Shown here piece after piece: positions 8,087 through 15,333 of a DNA stretch of 64,000 bases. The stretch is from Rhodospirillaceae bacterium. GTDB lineage: Bacteria; Pseudomonadota; Alphaproteobacteria; Rhodospirillales; Casp-alpha2. The position numbers and the translations under genes were made by a program. Within the stretch, counting starts at the first letter, position 1, and every line of letters starts with the position of its first letter. Below the pieces are notes generated by a model. The model ran no database searches, had not been told where the DNA came from, and worked only from the letters and a program-made list of their open reading frames with translations. The stretch covers positions 62,001-126,000 of the forward strand of contig JAERTE010000146.1 in the NCBI GenBank assembly GCA_016845145.1, written 5' to 3'.

Positions 8087-9625
8087 TCAATTGCCTTCAT
8101 CCGCATACATCATTCTAAGCAAATCTGCGGAAAGTTGTTTTGGTTGTTTCAGGATCGAGCCATACAGTGCAACTGCTACCGGGCAAGTGACTCGAGCGTT
8201 TTTTTCCGCTCCAAATTCGCTTAGGTAAACAGCGAATTTCTCACCATATCTCTCAACGAGTTTTTCGATGATTATCCCAAGTTGATCTTCAAGTTCCTTC
8301 GGCGGCACCTTTCCGCTGGATGGTGTCAAAGAAGAAATCAGCACTTCCTCAGATGCAGCAAGGTCTCGCTTCGCTAGTTCTGCTGGAAAGTAATCACTCA
8401 CGTTTACGAAGTTGCCTTTCGACGGGAATAGAAAATTGTGACAAATTCTTGGGTCGATCCTGTGTAATAGCTTGAGCTCTTCAATCATTACCCTAGTGAG
8501 GTTGAGAATAGCCTCGTCAGATGCGAATGGAGCTCTAGATTTCAAGATGTTTCCGAATTTGTTTCTGATCGGCCCATTAATTTCTTTTTCTGGAAGGCCT
8601 TTCAAAATCCCTTCAGTGAAAACGTCAGATATTGCGTCGTACTGATGTTTGTCGATCTTCTGAAGCGCCACGTAAACAGGTGTTTTATTCAGCCAGGCCA
8701 TTACCTTTTCGTGATCAGGCGTTCTGCCAAAACCAGAGAGGGCAAATTGACCTGAGCTAAGAGAGGTAACAACGTTGGCCTTTTGCAACTCTTCATGGGT
8801 TGGATACCACATTTTTGAATGGTCAATATTGAAGGCCTTTCGAGCGAAGGCTTTATCGACACCGAGCGAAACAAATTCTGCGGCTAATTCCGAATTGGTC
8901 GCGTGCATTTCTCGACTATCAACGCCGGGAGAATCTCCAGCGTGAAAGCCCAACTTGCCAGAGCGCGGGTGTAAATACCGTCGATACCCCCCCATGAAGG
9001 CGATTGTACAAGCTGACAAACACTTAGAAGTCGTTACCGTTGACAAGTTCCGTTCTCGAATGAGATCCCTCAACCTCTTGGCCTCAGCTATCCGGCCACC
9101 GTGGCTATTCAGGTGAATGGCCTTCACCTCAGGGGCGGCATCCAAAAATTCTCTGAGGCGCTCACTTGTACCAAAGGCAATTCCTCCGATGAGCTCAAGC
9201 TCAGTCCCTTTGTTCAATATTCGGAAACTAGCTTGTCCGATTTCCTTGTCGCCGAGCGCAATTTTCATAGCTTCGTTGATCTGAGGTATCGCGTTGTTTT
9301 TGTAGATCACGAATGTTTGCAGTATGGCGATTACCACCATAAATTTGGCAGCTGCAGCCCAAAACACCCGCCCGCCCTTTTCCGTATGACTGCTAGCGGA
9401 GCGCCATATTCCAACAATTTGCCAAAGAAACATTATTCCGGCGAGTGTCCATAGTGAGAGCTGAATGACTAAGCCCTTTGCCGGTGAATAGTCACTCAGC
9501 ATCACCCCGGCAGCGCCTGCTGCGGAAAAGACGACAATGTTACCTAAAAACCCGATCAGCCAGTACGAAACGCCGAGGGACAATTCTCCTCGCCAATGCC
9601 TTCCAATGAAGGATCTACTCAACAT
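8087..9625 (-). CDS. Membrane protein with periplasmic ClpP/crotonase-fold serine protease-like domain (COG3904-like)
   Basis: The 512-residue product has three N-terminal membrane helices (about 20-42, 55-75 and 88-108). A domain with the layout of ClpP/SppA-type serine peptidases follows: the oxyanion loop LNSHGG (about 172-177), a candidate nucleophile Ser204 in KCLSACTIAFMGG, and a candidate His in KLGFHAG (about 228). The same layout is found in the poorly characterised COG3904 'predicted periplasmic protein' family. The C-terminal 270 residues are helical and unrecognised. It lies alone on the minus strand, 450 bases upstream of the PEGA/VWA operon, so it could be a linked component, but nothing proves that. 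A Lys or Asp completing the catalytic centre cannot be assigned by eye. Confidence 0.75.
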   Translation of the reverse strand: MLSRSFIGRHWRGELSLGVSYWLIGFLGNIVVFSAAGAAGVMLSDYSPAKGLVIQLSLWTLAGIMFLWQIVGIWRSASSHTEKGGRVFWAAAAKFMVVIAILQTFVIYKNNAIPQINEAMKIALGDKEIGQASFRILNKGTELELIGGIAFGTSERLREFLDAAPEVKAIHLNSHGGRIAEAKRLRDLIRERNLSTVTTSKCLSACTIAFMGGYRRYLHPRSGKLGFHAGDSPGVDSREMHATNSELAAEFVSLGVDKAFARKAFNIDHSKMWYPTHEELQKANVVTSLSSGQFALSGFGRTPDHEKVMAWLNKTPVYVALQKIDKHQYDAISDVFTEGILKGLPEKEINGPIRNKFGNILKSRAPFASDEAILNLTRVMIEELKLLHRIDPRICHNFLFPSKGNFVNVSDYFPAELAKRDLAASEEVLISSLTPSSGKVPPKELEDQLGIIIEKLVERYGEKFAVYLSEFGAEKNARVTCPVAVALYGSILKQPKQLSADLLRMMYADEGN

Positions 9626-9911
9626 CGCATTTCTTCGCGGCGCCCCAATACAAGCACTGTTGTTATCGCTTCCGATTGGACGTGTGCATGGTCATGAAGT
9701 TTATCCGGAAAGTCTAATTTCCGTCAATCATCCATCTGATTTCGAGAATTGGCATTGGGGAGCCTTTTCCGACTGTATCCCATCCGCTGTTCTTGCGTTG
9801 ACTTAGCGGGGGACGTCGGCCCGATGGATTAGCCAGTGCAGCTGATGCCGTTCATTGTTGCGAGCAAGAGAGCTTTAAGTAAATCTCAGCAATTAAACGA
9901 TTGTGACAATG

Positions 9912-10045
9912 TAATATGACGAAGGGACAAATGGCCGGTTTGCAGCCACCGCGCAGAATTACGGCGATCGCCCAGACAAAAGAACTCAGGTTTTGGACCT
10001 GGTTCCTTGGTTTTGCCATCCCTGCCTCGCTAAGCAGGTCTTTTT
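9912..10045 (+). ncRNA. Candidate small RNA ending in a rho-independent terminator
   Basis: No gene on the plus strand lies upstream to explain the terminator. Before it there is a hairpin CAGGT-TTTGG-ACCTG (about 9989-10003), and further upstream a TAATAT string (9912-9917) could serve as a -10, though no good -35 is present. The 5' end is therefore a guess. No known RNA family is recognised. Confidence 0.25.
10021..10045 (+). terminator. Rho-independent terminator-like hairpin
   Basis: CCTGC (10021-10025) and GCAGG (10034-10038) form a five-pair stem with an eight-base loop, followed by TCTTTTT. The stem is short, so strength is uncertain. Confidence 0.45.
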
Positions 10046-10271
10046 ATGCCAATGTACATATTGGAGGTTGTAGGAGATTAGCGCAACTTCATTGAACGTA
10101 GGAACACCATTGGTACACACAGAATTGGGTCTTTTCGTGACAGAGAGAAGGCTTTGTTCGCGATTTCACGCCTCGAAGGGGGGAAATCACAGCATAAGTG
10201 GGCAATTCGTCGCACCTATGAGAACCGGAAATGAGTGGGTAAGAGGGCCGAAACGCAGAGGTTGATGCTGT

Positions 10272-10291
10272 TGCGGTATCGCTATACCGCA
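10272..10291. promoter_or_regulatory. Palindromic operator candidate upstream of the SH3-protease gene
   Basis: TGCGGTAT-CGCT-ATACCGCA has eight-base perfect arms around a four-base centre and lies about 60 bases upstream of the ATG at 10353. It could be a repressor site or an RNA hairpin in the leader. No cognate regulator is apparent. Confidence 0.4.
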
Positions 10292-10352
10292 CACACGGTG
10301 AACCCAAGCGAGTGTTGTATAGAAACGAGATTGTCAGAAATTGGCACACAAA

Positions 10353-11444
10353 ATGACGAATCAATATTCAACGTCTAAAAGAACTCGATTTCTTGTGGTC
10401 TTTCTAGCGGCCTCATTTGTAACGATCATGCAGCCAACAGATGCCTCAGGCGCTAGCCGGCAAATCATAGAGGCGCTTATTGAGGCATTGCGAGGTGGAG
10501 GTAAGAAAGCCGGCAAACAAGCTGACGAGCTTGTTCCGGCCGGGAAACCGAGCACTAGCACCGCAGACGAAATAGGTACTACAGGGCATATCCTCTCGCG
10601 CAGTTTCGCAAGGGCGATTCATAACCGAACCTGCCCTTCGATGCGCCTGCGGGTGTCACTGCCCCAACTCAATGTGCGCGTAACTTTCCCAGACCGGCTT
10701 AATATCCGTGGCGGACCAGGAACCAGCTATCGAACCCACAATCGCGTCAACACCGCCGGCACTTATTTCGTCGACCTATTAACGACGAAGGAATGTTGGG
10801 CAAAAATCAGGTATACCGTTTCCGGTGGTCGAGTGGAATTAGGCTGGGTATCAACCAAACACCTCAAATTTGAGTTCGACGACCACCTATCAAAACCTTC
10901 CAGCCGGCTGACAAAACGTCTTTCAGCCGAAGACGTCTACAGCCTTGTTGCCAAAAGCACCTATAAGGTCAGGACGCGTTCATCCCAGGGGTCCGCCGTC
11001 GCGATCTCCCCAACCGTACTACTGACAAACTGCCACGTGATGGGAGCCTACGACCTCGTGCACATCGTCGAGGGCAAGAAGGGCCATCCATCGGTTCTGA
11101 TTCACGACGACTACTCAGAAGACAAATGCTTCATTCGGTCGCTGACGTTGCAGGTGCGCCCCGTTCCGAACGTAAAGAGTTTCGGTGATATCTTACAGGG
11201 CGAGCGCGCCTACTCTATCGGCGCGCCACTCGGCTACAATAGATCACTGGGTGAAGGCATCGTTTCGGGCAAACACCGTTCACAAACGCCTCGATACGTA
11301 CAGACCACTGCGCCGATTTCTCCGGGGTCTTCGGGTGGAGGGTTGTTTGACAACAGGGGCAACTTGATCGGGATTACGACCCTGACGGATACGCGCGGTC
11401 AGAACTTGAATTTTGCCATCGCAGCGGAGGACTTTTGGCGGTGA
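10353..11444 (+). CDS. Exported SH3-like and trypsin-like serine protease
   Basis: ATG 10353 is preferred over the TTG twelve bases earlier. The 363-residue product has a signal peptide (about 12-34) and a bacterial SH3-like segment (about 106-172; LNIRGGPGTSYRTHNRV and a GWV ending), a fold used for binding cell wall or peptides. A trypsin-like peptidase domain (about 195-360) follows. The catalytic His lies in LLTNCHV (about 228), a candidate Asp in the DDYSEDKC stretch (about 253-258), and the Ser in SPGSSGGG (about 327), so the site looks intact. Cys pairs in the middle suggest an oxidising compartment. It stands 25 bases before the next gene on the same strand, and a palindrome upstream suggests regulated expression. 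The target is unknown. Confidence 0.85.
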   Translation: MTNQYSTSKRTRFLVVFLAASFVTIMQPTDASGASRQIIEALIEALRGGGKKAGKQADELVPAGKPSTSTADEIGTTGHILSRSFARAIHNRTCPSMRLRVSLPQLNVRVTFPDRLNIRGGPGTSYRTHNRVNTAGTYFVDLLTTKECWAKIRYTVSGGRVELGWVSTKHLKFEFDDHLSKPSSRLTKRLSAEDVYSLVAKSTYKVRTRSSQGSAVAISPTVLLTNCHVMGAYDLVHIVEGKKGHPSVLIHDDYSEDKCFIRSLTLQVRPVPNVKSFGDILQGERAYSIGAPLGYNRSLGEGIVSGKHRSQTPRYVQTTAPISPGSSGGGLFDNRGNLIGITTLTDTRGQNLNFAIAAEDFWR

Positions 11445-11469
11445 GTTCTATCGGATACCAGGAGGCATT

Positions 11470-12123
11470 ATGTTCGGGCGTTTAAGTGAGAAAAAGCGGG
11501 CTCAAGCTATCGTGCTAATGAACGAGAGCACGGTTCATCTCGCAAGGAAAATAATCGTGTGGTCTACCTCTGAGAATTTTGGCGAGGGCTTTGTAAACGA
11601 CTTCAAGACCCCGACAAAGCCAATGATCGATGAGGTGTTTATATTGGCGTCATTTCCGATCGCGCAGCCCTACCTCTCATGGCGTAAGAATCGCGCAGAT
11701 GCTTATGAAGATATAAAGGCCTATTTCGATATTACATTTTCTGACGCTTTCAGTACGTACCACGATGATTGGGCTTTTCGCATTCAAGCCTCTGCGCCAG
11801 GAGATTTTGTTTCGTCAGTGTATGACACAATCGATGTGAGATACACCAGTTACGAGACGGCTTGGCATCATGAGATGGTCAACGTGGACGCGGAATACAA
11901 AAAGATGCGGCACGATTCATCGTTGAGCCCTCATCCTTCTGATCTGGCATTTGCATGGGCGTCAGCTGACCAGCCTTTCCGTGACCTTGTGATCAAGAAC
12001 CTTTTCGATGTTGAAAAAACTGATGAGGACCGGTTCCGCCAATATAAACTGTTTGCTGGAACTATGATGGAAAAACTGACGCAATACGGAGAAGGTTTTC
12101 TCAACACAGTTAAGAGGCTTTGA
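11470..12123 (+). CDS. Hypothetical protein paired with the SH3-protease
   Basis: An AGGAGG ribosome site five bases before ATG 11470 fixes the start; the longer reading from 11413 would overlap the protease gene. The 217-residue product is soluble, aromatic-rich and helical, with no signal peptide, membrane segment or metal motif that I recognise. Its central part contains WHHEMVNVDAEYKKM and FAWASADQPFRDLVIKN. The gap from the protease stop is 25 bases, so the two are probably co-transcribed. It converges with the gene at 12133 with nine bases between them. It could be a cytoplasmic partner or sensor of the protease, but only position supports that. Confidence 0.65.
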   Translation: MFGRLSEKKRAQAIVLMNESTVHLARKIIVWSTSENFGEGFVNDFKTPTKPMIDEVFILASFPIAQPYLSWRKNRADAYEDIKAYFDITFSDAFSTYHDDWAFRIQASAPGDFVSSVYDTIDVRYTSYETAWHHEMVNVDAEYKKMRHDSSLSPHPSDLAFAWASADQPFRDLVIKNLFDVEKTDEDRFRQYKLFAGTMMEKLTQYGEGFLNTVKRL

Positions 12124-12132
12124 TATTGCTGA

Positions 12133-13008
12133 TCACTTTTTAGGACCTTTATTGGCTTTGCGATCCTTCCGCTCCAATTTGATCCGCGCCGCTCGTTCCT
12201 TGTGAGATATCGCCTGATAATCAGCACGGGTCAGCTTCCGCCGTCGGCCTGATCGCGTAGCTTTCTTAGGTTCAGTCGGCGATGTCGCATTCTTCAAATC
12301 GGTTTCAAAGAATACTGTGCTTTCGTCAAACCGCCGCAGTTGATCTTCGGCGGCAATCATGCCGGCAACAATCCCAGACCGCGTCGCGGCGACCAAGCGC
12401 ATATTGAACACGGCGCGGTAGTGATAACGGCCAATCCCAATAACCTCGCGGATGATCCCGAGCCTTTCTAGCGCTCGGACAGCGCGACTGATGTCGGTTC
12501 TATGCGGCGGTTTGAAATCGGCGAACCGCTGCATCAGTTCATCGAGTTCCGCATCAGGGCAACCTTGAAGCCTTTGTTCGACGACCTCCTGCAAGACGTC
12601 CGGTTCATCAAGTGCCATTCCTTTGTCATGAAGGTCGAGAATTGTGAATTTCCTGGTCACGATGACCATCGCCGGAATGGTCGCCCAAACCAATCTTCCG
12701 TCGCTGCCATCGACGGCGAAAAGCTCGCCAGTTCTGTCGAGATTTGGAAACGTGATTTCAGCACTAAAATCAAGGCGCCGCTGTAAGGAAAGAAGCGTAT
12801 AGCGCTCGGCCCGGGTGAGCATTGCGAACTGCCGGATATCGAGCATCAACCCAATGTCGAACAGCCCGCGATCAGATTTTAGATCAAGATAGCGGATATT
12901 GAGTGCCTCAAATATTTTCGTGCCGTCAAGGAGTTCTCGGGATTTTACTTTTGGCCGCCTGACAATGACGGGCAGGTAGCCACGGGGTAGATCAAAGGGG
13001 AGATCCAT
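12133..13008 (-). CDS. Winged-helix-like DNA-binding protein of the island replication region
   Basis: ATG 13008 is used (291 residues, starting MDLPFDLPRGYLPVIVRRP); a longer reading to 13074 crosses one of the palindromes and lacks a ribosome site. The central part (about residues 150-215, with HRTDISRAVRALERLGIIRE) has the pattern of a winged helix, with a helix-turn-helix followed by a hydrophobic wing (REVIGIGRYHYRAVFNM). The C-terminus is very basic (RSGRRRKLTRADYQ, RKDRKANKGPKK), as in many DNA-binding proteins. Its start adjoins an AT-rich patch with two matching palindromes, and its upstream neighbour is a RepB-type primase. A replication initiator or repressor role is inferred; no named family is recognised. 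Confidence 0.6.
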   Translation of the reverse strand: MDLPFDLPRGYLPVIVRRPKVKSRELLDGTKIFEALNIRYLDLKSDRGLFDIGLMLDIRQFAMLTRAERYTLLSLQRRLDFSAEITFPNLDRTGELFAVDGSDGRLVWATIPAMVIVTRKFTILDLHDKGMALDEPDVLQEVVEQRLQGCPDAELDELMQRFADFKPPHRTDISRAVRALERLGIIREVIGIGRYHYRAVFNMRLVAATRSGIVAGMIAAEDQLRRFDESTVFFETDLKNATSPTEPKKATRSGRRRKLTRADYQAISHKERAARIKLERKDRKANKGPKK

Positions 13009-13023
13009 GGCGCATCCCGCTAA

Positions 13024-13042
13024 GTGTGGAGATATTCCACAC
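13024..13042. promoter_or_regulatory. Palindrome A, GTGTGGA-N5-TCCACAC
   Basis: Seven-base perfect arms surround GATAT. It lies 15 bases upstream of the ATG of the winged-helix gene, in a position to control it. The same arms recur at 13219-13237. Confidence 0.55.
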
Positions 13043-13218
13043 GAAGCGATCCCCATGATTGGCCTCAAACCCAAGCTGATGGCGGGTTTCAGGGTTATCG
13101 GGGCTGCACTGGTTTTCGTATATAAGAAAGGGGGTATATATACAGAAATCGGGCACGCCCGTTTTTGGCATAACCTTTTGATAATAAAAGGTAATTATGG
13201 GCTCCAGGTGTGCTTCTC

Positions 13219-13237
13219 GTGTGGAAATATTCCACAC
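13219..13237. promoter_or_regulatory. Palindrome B, GTGTGGAA-ATA-TTCCACAC
   Basis: Eight-base perfect arms surround ATA. Flanking bases match palindrome A best in the opposite orientation (TCGTGTGGAA and CCACACTT shared), so the two form an inverted pair about 180 bases apart. This suggests one dimeric protein binding both. Confidence 0.55.
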
Positions 13238-13269
13238 TTCCGAGATATCTCGTTTCCCAGATGGATTGA

Positions 13270-14265
13270 TCACGACTCACCCCACACTGTGCTCAAAAGA
13301 TAGTGAACGTAAGGGGCACTCCTTTCCTGGGCTTTGTCGCTACCAGCCTCAAGGGCGGCCTGAGCGACGCCACGGGAGACGCCTGCCACGTGCATTGAGC
13401 GAAGGACATCTAGGTCGCGCTGGCTGCGGTCAGTGCCTGAGTGATTAATGCGTTGGGGGAGCGCATAGCCTGAGACCTGCATGTCGGCGAGCCAATTCTC
13501 AAAGAGGAGGTCAGCGGAAATGGCAGAGAACGTGGCGACATGGCGGCCACCTTGGTAGATCTCGATTGGGCCACGGTCATCGTGGGTGTCATTGATGGTA
13601 TAGTCGGAGCTGAACAGCACAGCCCCCGCGCTCCGCTTGCCCAGAGGTTTGGGATGTTTGCCAGTTTCCCGAAAAGCTTCGTCGAGCAGCGTTCGATCAT
13701 ATCCCCGAAAACCGCTGATCCGGTTGGACAGTCTGACAAGGGGTGATTTCCCATCCTGCTCGTGCATCGGTTTCTTGTTGAAGAAACCTGGTGCGCGGCC
13801 AAAGCTATCGCGATGGGCAACGCCAATGTCGGTGCTGTACAATTCAGCCAGCCGCTCACATGCCGCTGCACATATTTCCTGCTCGACCGATCGTAATGGC
13901 CCAGCTAGCGGCACCCATACTTGGAACGATCCCGGTGATGTTTCAACGGCAGCAGCGATCCTAAGATCATCGTCGAGCATTCGTTCAATCGTGCCTGGAT
14001 GAACGTCGTCAGCAAGGGCAAATGGCATTGATGGTCTTACAAAAACACCGCTGCCATTTGCGTTCCTGTGACGCAACTTGGGGATCACACGAGCAATTGC
14101 ATCGTGGGTCATACCGCGTTCATTGAAAGTGCAGTCGCCAGTGGATTCGTGCCAACAACGGATGTCCAGTAAGGAACACCGGACGATCTCTGAAAACAAC
14201 CTGATTGCACGCTCGCTGTGGGCCGCCAATCCACTGTTGACGAGCAGCCCGCGTATCACGCTCAT
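13270..14265 (-). CDS. RepB-type DNA primase-like protein
   Basis: ATG 14265 follows a GAGGA ribosome site that overlaps the stop of the HTH gene seven bases upstream; the reading from 14463 would overlap that gene entirely. The 331-residue product has the features of RepB-like primases of IncQ-type replicons and integrative elements. There is a polymerase-like N-terminal region with an SGVFVRPSMP strand, a region with an HRDSFGRAPGFFNKKP loop, and a helical C-terminus (RSQRDLDVLRSMHVAGVSRG) like the helix-bundle of such primases. Primases of this group start replication at single-stranded origins without host DnaG. Assignment rests on motif shape, not an alignment. It forms an operon with the HTH gene. 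Confidence 0.65.
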   Translation of the reverse strand: MSVIRGLLVNSGLAAHSERAIRLFSEIVRCSLLDIRCWHESTGDCTFNERGMTHDAIARVIPKLRHRNANGSGVFVRPSMPFALADDVHPGTIERMLDDDLRIAAAVETSPGSFQVWVPLAGPLRSVEQEICAAACERLAELYSTDIGVAHRDSFGRAPGFFNKKPMHEQDGKSPLVRLSNRISGFRGYDRTLLDEAFRETGKHPKPLGKRSAGAVLFSSDYTINDTHDDRGPIEIYQGGRHVATFSAISADLLFENWLADMQVSGYALPQRINHSGTDRSQRDLDVLRSMHVAGVSRGVAQAALEAGSDKAQERSAPYVHYLLSTVWGES

Positions 14266-14272
14266 GACGTCC

Positions 14273-14560
14273 TCAAACTTTTGGGTTGCCGGAGGCGGGG
14301 GCTGTGCTCTTGCTTTCCAGCCAGGCCAAAACATCTTTTCGCCGATAACGAGGTTTGGATCCGATGTAGACCGGATCGAGATCGAGCCAGTGATCTTCGC
14401 TGTGTCGGCGCTTGAAGCGCTGGCTGCGGATCGTCGCAATCGACATCTGCAACTGCTCGGCAATCCACTTGTCAGTGACGAACTCGCTCTCCTGCAAGGG
14501 GGGAATTCTCTCGCCTGAAGGCAGGATTTCGGTCATCTCGCTAATTGGTTGGTTGGGCAT
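14273..14560 (-). CDS. Small HTH protein, excisionase/AlpA-like
   Basis: The 95-residue product contains a MerR/AlpA-type helix-turn-helix (VTDKWIAEQLQMSIATIRSQR) followed by a wing with PRYRRKDVLAWLES, the standard ending of Xis/AlpA-type DNA-binding proteins. A GGAGACAGAGAG ribosome site precedes the ATG. Such proteins bend DNA for excision or activate integrase genes. It lies close to the integrase, on the same strand and just upstream of the primase, so a role in excision or in control of the replication genes is plausible. Confidence 0.75.
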   Translation of the reverse strand: MPNQPISEMTEILPSGERIPPLQESEFVTDKWIAEQLQMSIATIRSQRFKRRHSEDHWLDLDPVYIGSKPRYRRKDVLAWLESKSTAPASGNPKV

Positions 14561-14639
14561 CTCTCTGTCTCCTGACGTTGTTTGAAACGTTATCGCGAGA
14601 CTTAGGTGTACCCGGGTTCTGGAGGAAGATCAGGGGCAG

Positions 14640-14653
14640 CCTAAACGTTTAGG
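14640..14653. promoter_or_regulatory. Perfect 14-base palindrome CCTAAACGTTTAGG
   Basis: It stands alone in the 110-base gap between the unknown gene at 14671-15333 and the excisionase-like gene. A related AAACGTT core occurs about 60 bases away (GAAACGTTATC). It is upstream of the HTH gene and may be its operator or an excision site. Confidence 0.4.
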
Positions 14654-14670
14654 ATGCACTTGATTTTTGT

Positions 14671-15333
14671 TCAGTCCGTGGGATCGGGCTCGAATAGAAA
14701 CCATGCGAGAGGAACACAGATTTCTTCCGGGTGCATGCTGTAAAATTGTAAGATTGCTTTGCTATGCTTCCTCCAAGCGCGAGTAATCACATCGGTAGAA
14801 GCGCCACGGCAAACTGCCGGCAGGGCACTTTTTTCCTTTCGTTCACTGTCATCAACGACAATCAATGTGACTTCTTCAATCGCCTTGTTGATACCCTTGA
14901 ATGCGCCTCCGATATTGACTGCCTGGGAACAACGACGGGCGACTTCCTCGGCCAAATAAGCATCGCGCAATAGGCGGTCTCGAATTTTTACCGCATTGTC
15001 TTTGGCTGTCGATAATCCAAACACGCTAAGAAAATCGCTTCGGCTTTTCTCCAACCGCTCGGAAACATTTCTTGCCGAAATGAGATCAGCTTGGTCCCTG
15101 GTGTCACGAGGATTTACTCGGTCCAAATTGTGGTTCGGATACACTGCGCGGAACACGGTAGTGGCAGCAGCGTTTACGAGGTCGGTCACCCATTGGGGAT
15201 GATCCCAACCATTTTCCGAACACAGGGCAATTGCTTCAACGAGCGCAAACCGATCACCTTTCTCCCATTGCTCTTCAAGGCCGGCGAGGGCAATCGGTTC
15301 GGAGAACTCAACGATGGTTTGATCGTTCGTCAT
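14671..15333 (-). CDS. Hypothetical protein co-translated with the integrase
   Basis: The ATG overlaps the integrase TGA as ATGA, so translation is coupled. The 220-residue product is soluble and largely helical, with a patterned charged middle (ARNVSERLEKSRSDFLSVFG, KIRDRLLRDAYLAEEVARRC) and an aromatic C-terminus (HPEEICVPLAWFLFEPDPTD). No signal peptide, HTH or catalytic motif is visible. No family is recognised. Being second in the integrase operon suggests a role in integration, excision or maintenance, but this is inference. Confidence 0.7.
   Translation of the reverse strand: MTNDQTIVEFSEPIALAGLEEQWEKGDRFALVEAIALCSENGWDHPQWVTDLVNAAATTVFRAVYPNHNLDRVNPRDTRDQADLISARNVSERLEKSRSDFLSVFGLSTAKDNAVKIRDRLLRDAYLAEEVARRCSQAVNIGGAFKGINKAIEEVTLIVVDDSERKEKSALPAVCRGASTDVITRAWRKHSKAILQFYSMHPEEICVPLAWFLFEPDPTD

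Larger units (their letters stand above)
9626..10352. other. 727-base divergent intergenic region with possible small RNA
   Basis: The region separates a minus-strand protease gene from a plus-strand protease gene. It contains a terminator-like hairpin at 10021-10045, a preceding hairpin at about 9989-10003, and a palindrome at 10272-10291. Short frames at 9537-9806 (+) and 10089-10364 (-) lack ribosome sites and protein-like composition. Confidence 0.45.
13009..13269. other. AT-rich patch between DNA-binding gene and primase: possible replication origin
   Basis: The 261 bases carry two near-identical palindromes (13024-13042 and 13219-13237), an AT-rich run near 13125-13142 (GTATATATACAG), a GC hairpin followed by T5 near 13150-13166, and an inverted repeat ACCTTTT-GATAAT-AAAAGGT (13173-13192). 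Repeats plus an AT-rich segment beside primase and winged-helix genes resemble a small replicon origin. An operator region for the downstream gene is the simpler alternative. Confidence 0.4.

Noticed and set aside
9537..9806. Plus-strand protein of 89 residues
   Set aside because: It runs antisense into the 5' end of the protease gene, without a ribosome site or recognisable composition.
10089..10364. Minus-strand protein of 91 residues
   Set aside because: It spans a palindrome and the leader of the SH3-protease gene; no start signal.
13095..13280. Small minus-strand protein in the primase-side patch
   Set aside because: Composition is random, and the frame lies across palindrome B and the AT-rich segment.
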